Assembly (NCBI GenBank): GCA_023390815.1
Contig: JAEWCC010000048.1
Location: 1 to 64,000 of the forward strand
Direction: 5' to 3'
Source of the DNA: Bacillota bacterium
GTDB lineage: Bacteria > Bacillota > Clostridia > Christensenellales > SZUA-584
Length of the DNA stretch: 64,000 nucleotides
The position numbers and the translations under genes are program-made. The notes beneath the pieces were generated by a model, which was given only the letters and a program-made list of their open reading frames with translations, was not told the origin of the DNA and did no database searches. Positions 16,026 to 24,423 of this stretch are shown here, piece after piece (the first letter of the stretch is position 1; each line of letters starts with the position of its first letter).

Positions 16026-16526
16026 CTAGATGTCAATCTCGGTCGGGTCGTCGATATGAAGATGGACCTTCCAGTCGTCGCCGCTGCCAAAGCCGTCGGC
16101 GATGCGCTCGACAGGCAGCTTGACATACCGGCCTTTCGCGGTCACCGCCACTTCACCTTCAGGCGTCAGAATTTCGCCCTCCGCTTCAAACAAAAGCCGC
16201 GTTTCGCGCGTGATGCGTCCCACACATTTGAGTTCCACTTCGTAGGGCAGGGGTTTTTTGTATGCCAGAGAAAGCTCCGCCGTTACGCCCCAGACGTCGG
16301 GTTGACCGATCTGAATGGCGCGCCCCATCGTTTCGTCGAGCATGCACGCGGCGATACCGCCGTGTACGCGGCCCGGATAGCTTTGATGCAGCCGGTCGGG
16401 TGTAAATATCGCAACGCATTCGCGCGTATCTGTTTCATAGAAAAATGCCTTAAGGCCCTTTTCATTGTTGAGGCCGCAAACAAAGCAGTCGGATGAGTTG
16501 GGCTGCTTCACCGTCACTTTTTTCAT
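16026..16526 (-). CDS. PaaI-like hot-dog thioesterase
   Basis: A 166-residue protein. The ATG at 16526 is chosen because GGAGGG precedes it closely. A hot-dog fold is indicated by RVHGGIAACMLDETMG (54-68), which contains the HGG and Asp64 of the PaaI/4HBT active-site helix. The DCFVCG motif near residue 13 (Cys14, Cys17) is typical of a clostridial subgroup, with a small Cys knuckle before the fold. It probably hydrolyses an acyl-CoA thioester; the substrate is unknown. It lies 76 bp upstream of the SH3b/NlpC gene on the same strand. Confidence 0.85.
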   Translation of the reverse strand: MKKVTVKQPNSSDCFVCGLNNEKGLKAFFYETDTRECVAIFTPDRLHQSYPGRVHGGIAACMLDETMGRAIQIGQPDVWGVTAELSLAYKKPLPYEVELKCVGRITRETRLLFEAEGEILTPEGEVAVTAKGRYVKLPVERIADGFGSGDDWKVHLHIDDPTEIDI

Positions 16527-17064
16527 ATTGATTCCCTCCGCTTTTTGAAGCATTATAACATAAACGGCATAGCTCTGCATGGACAAACCTGCGGTTGTGG
16601 CATATCGGCAAGATCACATGGATGGAGAGGACAGGTACAGCAAATCTCCCCATGATCATCATCGTTCTGGCATTGCGCTGCGCATTTTGGGAAGCGCGTT
16701 TCCGGCACGAAAATGATTCCATATGCATATGATAACTACAAAGTATCACAATGCCTGCCTTGCGCGCCATTGGCCGAGACAGACAAGCACCCGTTTCAAT
16801 ATGGGTACCCCGCAAAATGCTTACGATAAGCGGATTCATGATAAACGGATGGATGTATCGGTCGTTGATCGCTTTATATCGTACTGGCCCATACGATGAT
16901 CCTCATAATCAGGCGGGGGACCATTACCGTGGCGTATATGACACTACTTGCCCTTTACCGCGATGGTTTGTGACCGCTTAATTTGGAGACAAGGACAGCG
17001 CGTCGAATCCGCGCTTTGCAGATTGCCCGTTTTCAGAGTTCGCTGGGAGTGATATAATAAACCA
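16527..17064. other. 538-bp intergenic stretch without recognisable gene
   Basis: Short open frames here (for example plus-strand 16751-16981) lack ribosome sites and family resemblance. A TATAAT at 17053-17058 sits only 6 bp before the next ATG. No RNA or repeat was recognised. Confidence 0.5.
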
Positions 17065-17679
17065 ATGGAGATTACAATCGATACCGGCTTGATCAAGATC
17101 ATGGACGGGGAAACAGCATATTTCGGTGCCGATCAGGAATGGTTTTCTTCAAAATGGCATCGGATGTCAGGCTGCGGACCTCAAACGGCAGCATTGATTG
17201 CGCTTTATATGGCGGCGGCGTTTCCAGAAACCTGCGGTTCGCTTTACCGCTTTGCGCTCCCGGCGCACAGAGCGGACTTTGCCGGACACATGTCCGCGGT
17301 TCGCAAGTTTGTAAAGCCCGGCCCGATGGGGCTGACAGACCCGAAAGTTTTTGCAGACGGTGTACTGGCGTATGCAAATTGTTGCGATGCGCAGATCATC
17401 GCGCAGCAGATATCTCCGAGGCTCAGCGCGGGCGTGGCTTTTGGCTTTTTCAAACAGGCGCTGCTGCACGGGTATCTGCCTGCGCTGCTGCTGCTGCGCA
17501 ATCCTGCGCCGGAGCTTGACGAATTCACCTGGCACTGGATGGCGGTGACGGGCTGCGATGATGAGAAGCGTACGCTGACCGTATCGACCTACGGCAAACG
17601 CTACGAGCTGCCTTTCGATATGGTGTGGAACCAGCAAAAACCTTATTTTGCGGCAGGCGTATATTTCTATCCGGCGTAG
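17065..17679 (+). CDS. Putative papain-fold (C39-like) cysteine protein
   Basis: A 204-residue protein with a SGCGPQTAALIALYM motif (Cys37 followed by a helix) and, later, FTWHWMAVTG (His157) followed by strands. This is the Cys-helix/His-strand arrangement of C39-type and related papain-fold peptidases. No signal peptide is present. The start at ATG 17065 lies 6 bp after a perfect TATAAT, leaving little or no leader. A GGGAG sits 15 bp upstream, and ATG 17101 is an alternative start without a ribosome site. Peptidase activity is inferred from motif order only. Confidence 0.55.
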   Translation: MEITIDTGLIKIMDGETAYFGADQEWFSSKWHRMSGCGPQTAALIALYMAAAFPETCGSLYRFALPAHRADFAGHMSAVRKFVKPGPMGLTDPKVFADGVLAYANCCDAQIIAQQISPRLSAGVAFGFFKQALLHGYLPALLLLRNPAPELDEFTWHWMAVTGCDDEKRTLTVSTYGKRYELPFDMVWNQQKPYFAAGVYFYPA

Positions 17680-17720
17680 ATGTTAAAACAAAAATAAATA
17701 AAATAAAATTGAATTTTTTA

Positions 17721-17750
17721 TTGGCACGGCGCAAAAGGCTGTGCTATAAT
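17721..17750 (+). promoter_or_regulatory. rplS promoter
   Basis: TTGGCA (17721-17726), an 18-bp spacer and TATAAT (17745-17750). Confidence 0.7.
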
Positions 17751-17756
17751 GTTCAA

Positions 17757-17851
17757 GTTGATTTAGGGCGGTCCGCTTTCCGCAACGCGCAGTTTGAATA
17801 TTGCGCTATGAATGACGGTTATGAACGCCTAAGCAGGGAGGAGGAATCAGC
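17757..17851 (+). ncRNA. 5' leader of rplS (possible L19 autoregulatory leader)
   Basis: About 95 nt lie between the expected transcription start and the rplS ATG. The leader can pair GCGGTCCGC-like and TTGCGC segments into short helices, and it ends in GGGAGGAGG. Firmicutes rplS mRNAs are known to carry an L19 leader motif, but I cannot confirm the consensus by eye. Confidence 0.3.
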
Positions 17852-18205
17852 ATGAGCAATATTATCAAAGCAATCGAAAAGGAACATATGCGTACGGATC
17901 TGCCCGATACCCGAATCGGCGATACCGTCAAGGTATTCGTGAAGGTTATCGAAGGCACGAGAGAGCGTCTGCAGAGTTTTGAAGGCTATGTGATCGCGAA
18001 AAAAGGCGGCGGCGTCAACGAGACGATCACCGTACGGCGCGTATCGTTCGGTATCGGTATCGAGCGTACGTTCCCGATCCATTCGCCCAAGATCGCCAGC
18101 ATCGAAGTGGTCAGAAGCGGCATGATTCGCCGCGCGAAGCTCTACTATCTGCGTGACAGAGCGGGCAAGGCCGCAAAGCTCAAGGAGAAAAAGGGTCAAC
18201 ATTAA
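17852..18205 (+). CDS. rplS: 50S ribosomal protein L19
   Basis: A 117-residue protein of the usual bacterial L19 length, with the FRVGDTV-like segment (TRIGDTVKVFVKVIEG), the ERLQSFEGYVIAKKGGG core, the ESFTVRR-type ETITVRRVSFGIGIERTF stretch and the C-terminal RRAKLYYLRDRAGKAA signature. L19 sits at the 30S-50S interface. It starts with ATG after GGGAGGAGG. It has its own promoter and a strong terminator, so it is separated transcriptionally, at least in part, from rbgA 60 bp downstream. Confidence 0.97.
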   Translation: MSNIIKAIEKEHMRTDLPDTRIGDTVKVFVKVIEGTRERLQSFEGYVIAKKGGGVNETITVRRVSFGIGIERTFPIHSPKIASIEVVRSGMIRRAKLYYLRDRAGKAAKLKEKKGQH

Positions 18206-18231
18206 GAAGCCTCACGGCTTCTTTTGTTTTT
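18204..18231 (+). terminator. rplS terminator
   Basis: An 8-bp stem AAGAAGCC / GGCTTCTT with a TCAC tetraloop overlaps the stop codon and is followed by TTGTTTTTC. Confidence 0.85.
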
Positions 18232-18265
18232 CGGCCCAAACATTAATTAGAAAGGGCGGCGGCAC

Positions 18266-19105
18266 ATGGACATACAGTGGTATCCCGGGCATATGGCCAA
18301 AGCCAAAAGGCAGCTTGTTGAAAAACTCAAGCTCATCAGCGTCGCGGTGGTCGTGGCGGACGCGCGCGCGCCGCGCAGCACGCTGAACCCGGATCTTGCC
18401 GCATTGCTTTCCGGCAAGCCCTGCGTGGTGGTGCTGAATAAGCGCGACCTTGCGGACGAGGCGCTCACCGCAAAGTGGGTGGCTGCGTACGAAAAGGAAT
18501 ACGGTGTGGCGATGGCTTTCAGCGCCACTCAGGACAAGCCTGCCGCGCTGAAGAACGCCATTGCGAAGGCCGCGGCACCGATCGTACAGAAATACGCCGG
18601 AAAGGGTATGAACAAGACGATACGCGTGCTCGTTGCGGGCACGCCCAACGTGGGAAAGTCCGCGCTGATCAACCGGCTGATCGGAAGAAAGAGCGCCAAA
18701 GAGGGCGACAAGCCCGGCGTCACACGCGGGCTGCAGTGGGTGAAGCTATCGGAGACGCTGGAGCTGCTCGATTCGCCCGGCCTGCTCTGGCCTAAGATCG
18801 AGTCGCAGGAGGCCGCAGCAAAGATCGCGCTGTGCGGCAGTTTAAAGCAGGAAAATGTCGATCTGACGGAACTTGCGCTGCACCTTATACGTCTTATAGG
18901 GGACATCGCGCCTCAGGCGCTTTCCCTGCGTTACGGCGTGGAGGCAGGCGAAGCCTACGAAACGCTCTGCGCGATATGCAGCAAGCGCGGCTTTCTGCTG
19001 CGCGGCGGCGAGCCGGACATCGAGCGCGGCGCGAAGGCGCTGCTCGACGAATTCAAAGGAGGCAAGCTTGGCAGGATCACGCTCGAACGTCCCGAAAATG
19101 ACTGA
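18266..19105 (+). CDS. rbgA: Ribosome biogenesis GTPase RbgA (YlqF)
   Basis: A 279-residue circularly permuted GTPase. The G4 motif NKRD (58-61) comes first, then G1 GTPNVGKS (125-132), G2 around Thr153 and G3 DSPG (169-172). The N-terminal DIQWYPGHMAKA signature is diagnostic for RbgA, which acts late in 50S subunit maturation. The C-terminal helical domain is complete. It overlaps rnhB by 38 bp and begins the run rbgA-rnhB-yraN-GT-PMT-GtrA-comM, all on the plus strand with overlaps or short gaps. Confidence 0.96.
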   Translation: MDIQWYPGHMAKAKRQLVEKLKLISVAVVVADARAPRSTLNPDLAALLSGKPCVVVLNKRDLADEALTAKWVAAYEKEYGVAMAFSATQDKPAALKNAIAKAAAPIVQKYAGKGMNKTIRVLVAGTPNVGKSALINRLIGRKSAKEGDKPGVTRGLQWVKLSETLELLDSPGLLWPKIESQEAAAKIALCGSLKQENVDLTELALHLIRLIGDIAPQALSLRYGVEAGEAYETLCAICSKRGFLLRGGEPDIERGAKALLDEFKGGKLGRITLERPEND

Positions 19106-19718
19106 GGAGGAGCGGGAGCGGCTCGAAGCGATGTGCGTCTTCGAACGCCCGTACTGGCAGTTGGGGCAGCTCGTCGCAGGCATCGACGAGGCGGGCCGCG
19201 GACCGCTTGCGGGGCCATGCGTCGCCGCGGCGGTGATTATGCCGCCGGGCGTGCTCATCGCGGGCGTGGACGACTCCAAGAAGCTCTCCGAGAAGAAGCG
19301 CGAAGCGCTCTGCGAACAGATTAAGGCACAGGCGCTCTGCTGGGCGGTCGGGATCGTGGACAGCGATGTGATCGACGAGATCAACATCCTCAACGCCGCG
19401 CGCCGCGCGTTCAGCAAGGCTTTTTTTGCGCTGGAAACGAAACCCGCCTACGTGTTTTGCGACTGCATCCGCGGCATTGAGATCGATACGCCGTATGAAG
19501 AATTGATCAAGGGCGATGCGCGCTGCTACAGCATTGCCGCGGCGTCCATTATCGCCAAGACGACGAGGGACGAATTGATGCGTGAATACGAGCGGCTCTA
19601 TCCGGGCTACGGCTTTGCCCAGCACAAGGGCTACGCGACCGCGCTCCACCGCGAGTGCCTAAGGGAGAAAGGGCCGTGTGTGATTCACCGGCGCTCATTC
19701 CTTTCGGGGCTTTTATGA
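19068..19718 (+). CDS. rnhB: Ribonuclease HII
   Basis: A 216-residue protein. I choose TTG 19068 because AAAGGAGG lies 5 nt before it; ATG 19098 is an alternative. RNase HII signatures are intact: GIDEAGRGPLAGP (38-50, with catalytic Asp40 and Glu41), DDSKKLSEKKRE, and AASIIAKTTRDELM followed by YGFAQHKGYAT. It removes ribonucleotides from RNA:DNA hybrids. The start lies inside rbgA and the stop overlaps the yraN start, indicating translational coupling. Confidence 0.96.
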   Translation: MAGSRSNVPKMTEEERERLEAMCVFERPYWQLGQLVAGIDEAGRGPLAGPCVAAAVIMPPGVLIAGVDDSKKLSEKKREALCEQIKAQALCWAVGIVDSDVIDEINILNAARRAFSKAFFALETKPAYVFCDCIRGIEIDTPYEELIKGDARCYSIAAASIIAKTTRDELMREYERLYPGYGFAQHKGYATALHRECLREKGPCVIHRRSFLSGLL

Positions 19719-20062
19719 ACGCGCGGGGTAGGATGGGCGAGGACATCGCTGCAAAGCATATTGAAGCGCAGGGCGGCAGGATTATCGCGCGTAATTACCA
19801 TGCGCGCGGCGGCGAGGTCGATATCATCTATGCCGACGGCGACACGATGGTATACTGCGAAGTCAAGCTGCGTACCTCGGCGCGCTTCGGGCTCCCCGAA
19901 GAGGCGGTGGATTTTCGCAAGCAAAAACGCATTAGTCTCGCTGCGCTGGACTATGCGGCAAAAAATAAAAGCATTGATGAAAAATGCAGATTTGATATAA
20001 TAGCCATATATGACGGAAAAATAAGTCATATCAAAAATGCGTTTGATTATATCGCACCGTAG
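19715..20062 (+). CDS. YraN (UPF0102) family endonuclease-like protein
   Basis: A 115-residue protein starting at the ATG that overlaps the rnhB stop (ATGA); a GTG at 19676 with a purine-rich site is an alternative, but the conserved sequence begins at NARGRMGED. Family motifs are GEDIAAKH, NYHARGGEVDIIYAD and YCEVKLRTSARFG, a restriction-endonuclease-like core (Glu, Asp, Glu-x-Lys). The biological role of YraN is not established, but its place after rnhB and near comM/dprA is conserved in Firmicutes. Confidence 0.93.
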   Translation: MNARGRMGEDIAAKHIEAQGGRIIARNYHARGGEVDIIYADGDTMVYCEVKLRTSARFGLPEEAVDFRKQKRISLAALDYAAKNKSIDEKCRFDIIAIYDGKISHIKNAFDYIAP

Positions 20063-20075
20063 CAACGGGAGTTAT

Positions 20076-21524
20076 ATGCGTAAGAAGATCATAATAGCTG
20101 TGTTCGTTATCATTGCCGCCTGCCTGCCCGCCGTCACCGCGCTCGCCGACGACGTATTCAAACCCTCCGATGCGTCGCCGTCCCAGACGCTGTTTGCGAC
20201 GGCGCTCGTTTTTATCAGCGGCGTGATATTTTTGGTGGTCTGCGGCCTGCTTTTTCTGCGGATATCGCACGGGACCGCGGACGAGGGGGTCAGTACCTGG
20301 CCGACTCTCATACTCGTCGTGCTGCTGGCGGTGCTGCTGCGCGCGATCGTGGCCACCGTCTTTACCGGATATTCTTCCGATATATCGTGTTTTAAGGGCT
20401 GGGCAATCGCCGCCTACGAGGGCGGCCCGGCCAACTTCTATACGTCCGGCATGTTTGCGGACTACCCGCCGGGGTACATGGCCGTGCTCTGGGCTCTGGG
20501 CGCCATACGCGACGTCTTCCAGATCGACGCGAACAGCGCGCTGTTTACGCTAATCATCAAGCTGCCTTCGATACTGGCGGAGGTGGGGCTCGCGGTCCTT
20601 GCGTATCGCATAGGCGCGCGCCGGGTAGACCGCACGTTCGGCCTTTTATGCGCCGCGTTTCTGCTGTTCAACCCCGCGATGTTTTTCAACAGCAGCGTGT
20701 GGGGACAGATCGACGCGGTACTTACGCTGTTCATTGCGCTCGCGCTTTGGTTTCTGGTGCGCGAACAGTACATCCCCGCGGCGGCGATGTATGCGCTTGC
20801 GGTGATATTCAAACCGCAGGCGATCATGTTCGCGCCGGTCGTGGGGCTTGCATTCCTGTATTCGCTGTTCAAAAAGGAAACCAGGCTCAAAGCCGCTATC
20901 GGCATCATCGGCGGCATTGCGGCGGGGGCGGCGGTATTGGCGGCCTTCATATTACCCTTCACCGGCAGCCAGCCGATCACATGGATCATCGGCAAGTATA
21001 TGGGCACCATCCAGTATTATAACTATGCGTCGATCAATGCGTTCAACGTATACACGCTGTTCGGTCTCAACTGGGGGGCGATCCCCGTGTTTACGCTGTT
21101 TGGACTGGAGATCCCATGGGGTACCGTGATGCTCGGGCTGATCTGTATTCTGATCGTGATCCTCCAATGGCGTTCGCGCGAGCAGCGGCGGTTCTTCGAA
21201 CTGTCGGCGTTCCTTGTGATCTCAGTGTTCATGCTGGTGCACGGCATGCACGAGCGCTACATGATTCCTGCATGTATCTGTCTGGTGTTCGCCTACATCG
21301 ACTCGCGGGAAGCCTCCACACTGTTTTTTGCGGCGGCGTTCTCGATATACGCGCTGCTCAACGAAATGCTCACGCTGTACGCGCCTACCGTGATGGCGCC
21401 CGAAACGCCCACGTTCGTGCTTTCGGCGATTGGGGTGGCCGTCTATGTGGTATACGCGGTAATGACGGTGCGAAAGCTCTGGAGCAAAAAGGTGCTTATT
21501 AAAACGCCCGCAATGCTGGGCTAG
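20076..21524 (+). CDS. Gpi18-like multi-pass mannosyltransferase
   Basis: A 482-residue protein with about 11-12 hydrophobic segments. The ATG at 20076 follows CAACGGGAG. The first long outside loop carries SDISCFKGWA, with an Asp positioned as in GT-C glycosyltransferases, and FADYPPGYMAVLW. WGQIDAVLTLFIAL and HERYMIPACI are also typical of the Gpi18/COG5542-like group. It is predicted to use a polyprenyl-phosphate sugar donor outside the membrane. It lies 13 bp after yraN and 36 bp before the PMT gene, forming a glycosylation cassette inserted in the conserved rnhB-yraN/comM order. Confidence 0.8.
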   Translation: MRKKIIIAVFVIIAACLPAVTALADDVFKPSDASPSQTLFATALVFISGVIFLVVCGLLFLRISHGTADEGVSTWPTLILVVLLAVLLRAIVATVFTGYSSDISCFKGWAIAAYEGGPANFYTSGMFADYPPGYMAVLWALGAIRDVFQIDANSALFTLIIKLPSILAEVGLAVLAYRIGARRVDRTFGLLCAAFLLFNPAMFFNSSVWGQIDAVLTLFIALALWFLVREQYIPAAAMYALAVIFKPQAIMFAPVVGLAFLYSLFKKETRLKAAIGIIGGIAAGAAVLAAFILPFTGSQPITWIIGKYMGTIQYYNYASINAFNVYTLFGLNWGAIPVFTLFGLEIPWGTVMLGLICILIVILQWRSREQRRFFELSAFLVISVFMLVHGMHERYMIPACICLVFAYIDSREASTLFFAAAFSIYALLNEMLTLYAPTVMAPETPTFVLSAIGVAVYVVYAVMTVRKLWSKKVLIKTPAMLG

Positions 21525-21560
21525 AAACGATCCGCAAGCATGCGGCTTAGGGGTATAGAT

Positions 21561-23930
21561 ATGACCAACGAAACGACACCACTCAGGATATGGCAGAAGA
21601 AGGCCAAGCGCAGGCTCTTTTTTACGGAGGAGCACGCAAGGTTCACGCTTCGGGATTGGCTCGTGATGCTCGCAGTGACGATTGTTTACGCGGTATTTGC
21701 ATTCACCAATCTGGGCGCGCACGAGATCGCCAGCACGTATTACGCCATGGACGATACGGGCGAAGAGATATCCGTGCAGTTCGAAAAGCCGGAAGACATC
21801 GCGTATATCAAATACTTCAGTTCGTTTGGCACCGCCAAGCTGTCTTTTGAGTACTCGCTTGACGGCGAAGGGTACGAGCAGTACATGGGGGAAGTCGAAG
21901 AGAAGGACGAAAATGGAGACACCATCCGCACCATGAGCGCCCAGATCATCGACCACGCCGCGACCGACATGTACGAATGGCAGTTCATCGAGCTTTACTC
22001 ACAGGACGACACAGAGGGTTCGGCAGACGAGACTACGGACACCGCAGCGGACAGTCAGCACCAGTTGGGGATCAAAGCGCAGTATATCACGATCCATGTG
22101 GATCAGGGTGGGCTGCGCGTGCTCGAAATGGCGTTCTGCGACAGCACAGGCGCTCCGGTCAAAATCGCTTCGGTCAAGAGCCTGAGCCCGAACGCAAAAC
22201 CCGGCAACGATGTGGCGAAGATGTTCGACGAGCAGCAATTCGTGCCGAAACAGACGTACTACATGACCGAGATGTATTTCGACGAAGTGTATCACGCGCG
22301 CACGGCTTACGAGTACATCAACCACCGGTCGATCTATGAAATTACGCATCCGCCGCTCGGCAAGAACCTGCTGAGCCTCGGCATCTACTTCTTCGGCATG
22401 AATCCTTTTGGCTGGCGGTTCATGGGCGCGCTGTTCGGCGTGCTGATGCTGCCCCTGATGTACGTTTTCGCCAAGAAGATATTCAAAAAGACGCTGTTCG
22501 CGTTTATCCCGACCTTCCTGATGGCGGTCGACTTTATGCATTATACGCAGACGCGTATAGCCACGATCGATAGCTACAGCATTTTCTTTATTATGCTGAC
22601 GTATCTCTTTATGTATCTGTACAGCGAGAGAAACTATAACCGCGAGCCGCTCATCAATACGCTATGGCCGCTATCGCTTTCCGGCGTGGCGTTCGGCCTC
22701 GGCGCGGCGACCAAATGGCTGTGCATCTACGCGGGCGCGGGGCTTGCCGTCCTACTGTTCATACAGCTCGTCAAACGCTACCGCGAATATGCCTTTGCCC
22801 GCCAGACGCTGGCGGACGAAACGCAAAGCGCGGCACTGAGCGGGGAACGCCGTATCTATCTCGAAGATATTTCTCGCGGCTACATCCGGCGAACGTTCAT
22901 CACGCTGCTGTGGTGCGTAGTGTTCTTCATCATCGTTCCGCTGGGTATCTATATCTCGGCTTATGCGCCGTATCTCGCTCCTGCGACAGATTCGACCGGA
23001 TATCTGGTCCGCTACGCGTTCTTCGCGTTTGCCGGTCTGCTGATACTTGGTTTGTCAGTGATGTGGCTGCTCAAGCTGAAGGGCGACCACCGCGCGGCGG
23101 TGAAGGAAACGCAGGAAGCTGCGCAGCATGCTGAAACCGCGGAAGCGGTCATGCCCGATGCGGAAACCGCGCAGGCGGTGCTGACGGGCGCGGAAGCGCC
23201 GGAAACGGACGAGCCGCTGCATGCGGAAAAGCGGGACAAGCTGGACAGAAAGTTTGCGATGAAACGCGCGCTTGCGATCGCGCTTTGTGTTATGACGCTG
23301 GCGACAGCCGGACTGTTCATCTACTACACGTCGTTTGTGCTCTATACCGATGTGGATCAGGGCTCGTACGACGCAACGGACATCCTGCACAACCAGGAAT
23401 ACATGTTCAACTACCACAGCCAACTAAATCCCGACCATGTGCACCCGTTCTCGTCCAAGTGGTATACCTGGCCGGTGGACTATCGCCCGGTGTTCTTCTT
23501 CCAGGGCCACGGATACACGGACGGAACGATGTCTTCGATGTCCACGATGGGCAATCCGGCCGTATGGTGGGGCGGCGTTGCCGCGGTGATCGCGCTTATC
23601 GTGATCCGCATCCGCAAGGGACCATTCGGCAAGCGGACATTCTTTATCGCCGTCGCCGCGCTTTCGCAGTTTCTGCCCTATATTCTGATCTCGCGGGAGA
23701 TGTTCATCTACCATTACTTCGCGACGGTGCCGTTCCTGATTCTGCTGATGACGGTGATGGCCAAGTATATGATCGAGCGGACGAAGACCGGAAAACGCTG
23801 GGTATTCGTTTATCTCGGCGTGTGCCTAGTGCTGTTCGTCATGTTCTATCCCGTCACGACAGGAACAGTGGTATCCAAGACCTACTCGGATATTTTCCTG
23901 CGCTGGCTGCCTTCGTGGCCGTTCTATTGA
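21561..23930 (+). CDS. PMT-family protein O-mannosyltransferase (GT39-like)
   Basis: A 789-residue protein. An earlier ATG at 21540 exists, but 21561 is better placed after TAGGGGTATAG. A short cytoplasmic start and one membrane segment (35-52) are followed by a long extracytoplasmic insert (about 55-235) of beta-rich, acidic character, not the usual short PMT loop. The catalytic-type FDEVYHARTAYEY (Asp241/Glu242) and THPPLGK follow, then about 9-10 further segments. A charged Ala/Glu-rich loop (about 510-560) interrupts them. SSKWYTWPVDYRP near residue 640 is conserved in PMTs. The family transfers mannose from polyprenyl-phosphate-mannose to Ser/Thr of exported proteins; the target here is unknown. 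Confidence 0.85.
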   Translation: MTNETTPLRIWQKKAKRRLFFTEEHARFTLRDWLVMLAVTIVYAVFAFTNLGAHEIASTYYAMDDTGEEISVQFEKPEDIAYIKYFSSFGTAKLSFEYSLDGEGYEQYMGEVEEKDENGDTIRTMSAQIIDHAATDMYEWQFIELYSQDDTEGSADETTDTAADSQHQLGIKAQYITIHVDQGGLRVLEMAFCDSTGAPVKIASVKSLSPNAKPGNDVAKMFDEQQFVPKQTYYMTEMYFDEVYHARTAYEYINHRSIYEITHPPLGKNLLSLGIYFFGMNPFGWRFMGALFGVLMLPLMYVFAKKIFKKTLFAFIPTFLMAVDFMHYTQTRIATIDSYSIFFIMLTYLFMYLYSERNYNREPLINTLWPLSLSGVAFGLGAATKWLCIYAGAGLAVLLFIQLVKRYREYAFARQTLADETQSAALSGERRIYLEDISRGYIRRTFITLLWCVVFFIIVPLGIYISAYAPYLAPATDSTGYLVRYAFFAFAGLLILGLSVMWLLKLKGDHRAAVKETQEAAQHAETAEAVMPDAETAQAVLTGAEAPETDEPLHAEKRDKLDRKFAMKRALAIALCVMTLATAGLFIYYTSFVLYTDVDQGSYDATDILHNQEYMFNYHSQLNPDHVHPFSSKWYTWPVDYRPVFFFQGHGYTDGTMSSMSTMGNPAVWWGGVAAVIALIVIRIRKGPFGKRTFFIAVAALSQFLPYILISREMFIYHYFATVPFLILLMTVMAKYMIERTKTGKRWVFVYLGVCLVLFVMFYPVTTGTVVSKTYSDIFLRWLPSWPFY

Positions 23931-23943
23931 GAGAGGCTGATTC

Positions 23944-24411
23944 ATGAAGATCAAGGAACTGTATCAAAAATACAAAAAGGGCTTCTGGCATTTCGTGAAG
24001 TTTCAGTGCGTGGGCGTCGTCAACTTCTTTGTGGACCTCGGCGTGTTCACGCTACTGCATACGGTCATCGGCGTTGGTGCCGTGCCCTCGAACATCGTCT
24101 CGTATTCGTGCGGCGTCATCAACAGCTTTGTGCTCAACCGGTACTGGACGTTCAAAGTCAAACTGAAATTCCTTTCGGTTGATTTCCTGAAGTTTATATT
24201 CGTCAATCTGGTGTCGCTGGGCATCAATACGCTCGCGATTTATATTCTGGTAGACCTGTATAGTCTCAACCCTACGTTGTCCAAAGTCATCGCCACCGCG
24301 TTCTCGTTCACCATCAATTTCGCAGGCAACAAGCTACTGGTGTTCCGAGAGGACAGGCAGGCGAAAAATCAAGCGCCGGCTGCGGAAAAAAGAGAAGACG
24401 ACCGGCAGTAA
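23944..24411 (+). CDS. GtrA-family membrane protein
   Basis: A 155-residue protein with four membrane segments (about 17-38, 45-66, 80-102 and 110-132). FQCVGVVNFFVDLGVF and YSCGVINSFVLNRYWTF are characteristic of GtrA, as is the final NFAGNKLLVFR. GtrA-like proteins are thought to help flip or present polyprenyl-phosphate-linked sugars. It lies 13 bp after the PMT gene, which fits supply of a lipid-linked donor. The hydrophilic tail ends in charged residues. Confidence 0.9.
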   Translation: MKIKELYQKYKKGFWHFVKFQCVGVVNFFVDLGVFTLLHTVIGVGAVPSNIVSYSCGVINSFVLNRYWTFKVKLKFLSVDFLKFIFVNLVSLGINTLAIYILVDLYSLNPTLSKVIATAFSFTINFAGNKLLVFREDRQAKNQAPAAEKREDDRQ

Positions 24412-24423
24412 GCGAGGAGAAGC

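Noticed and set aside
16751..16981. 76-codon plus-strand frame in the gap before the C39-like gene
   Set aside because: No ribosome site, no family resemblance, and atypical composition.
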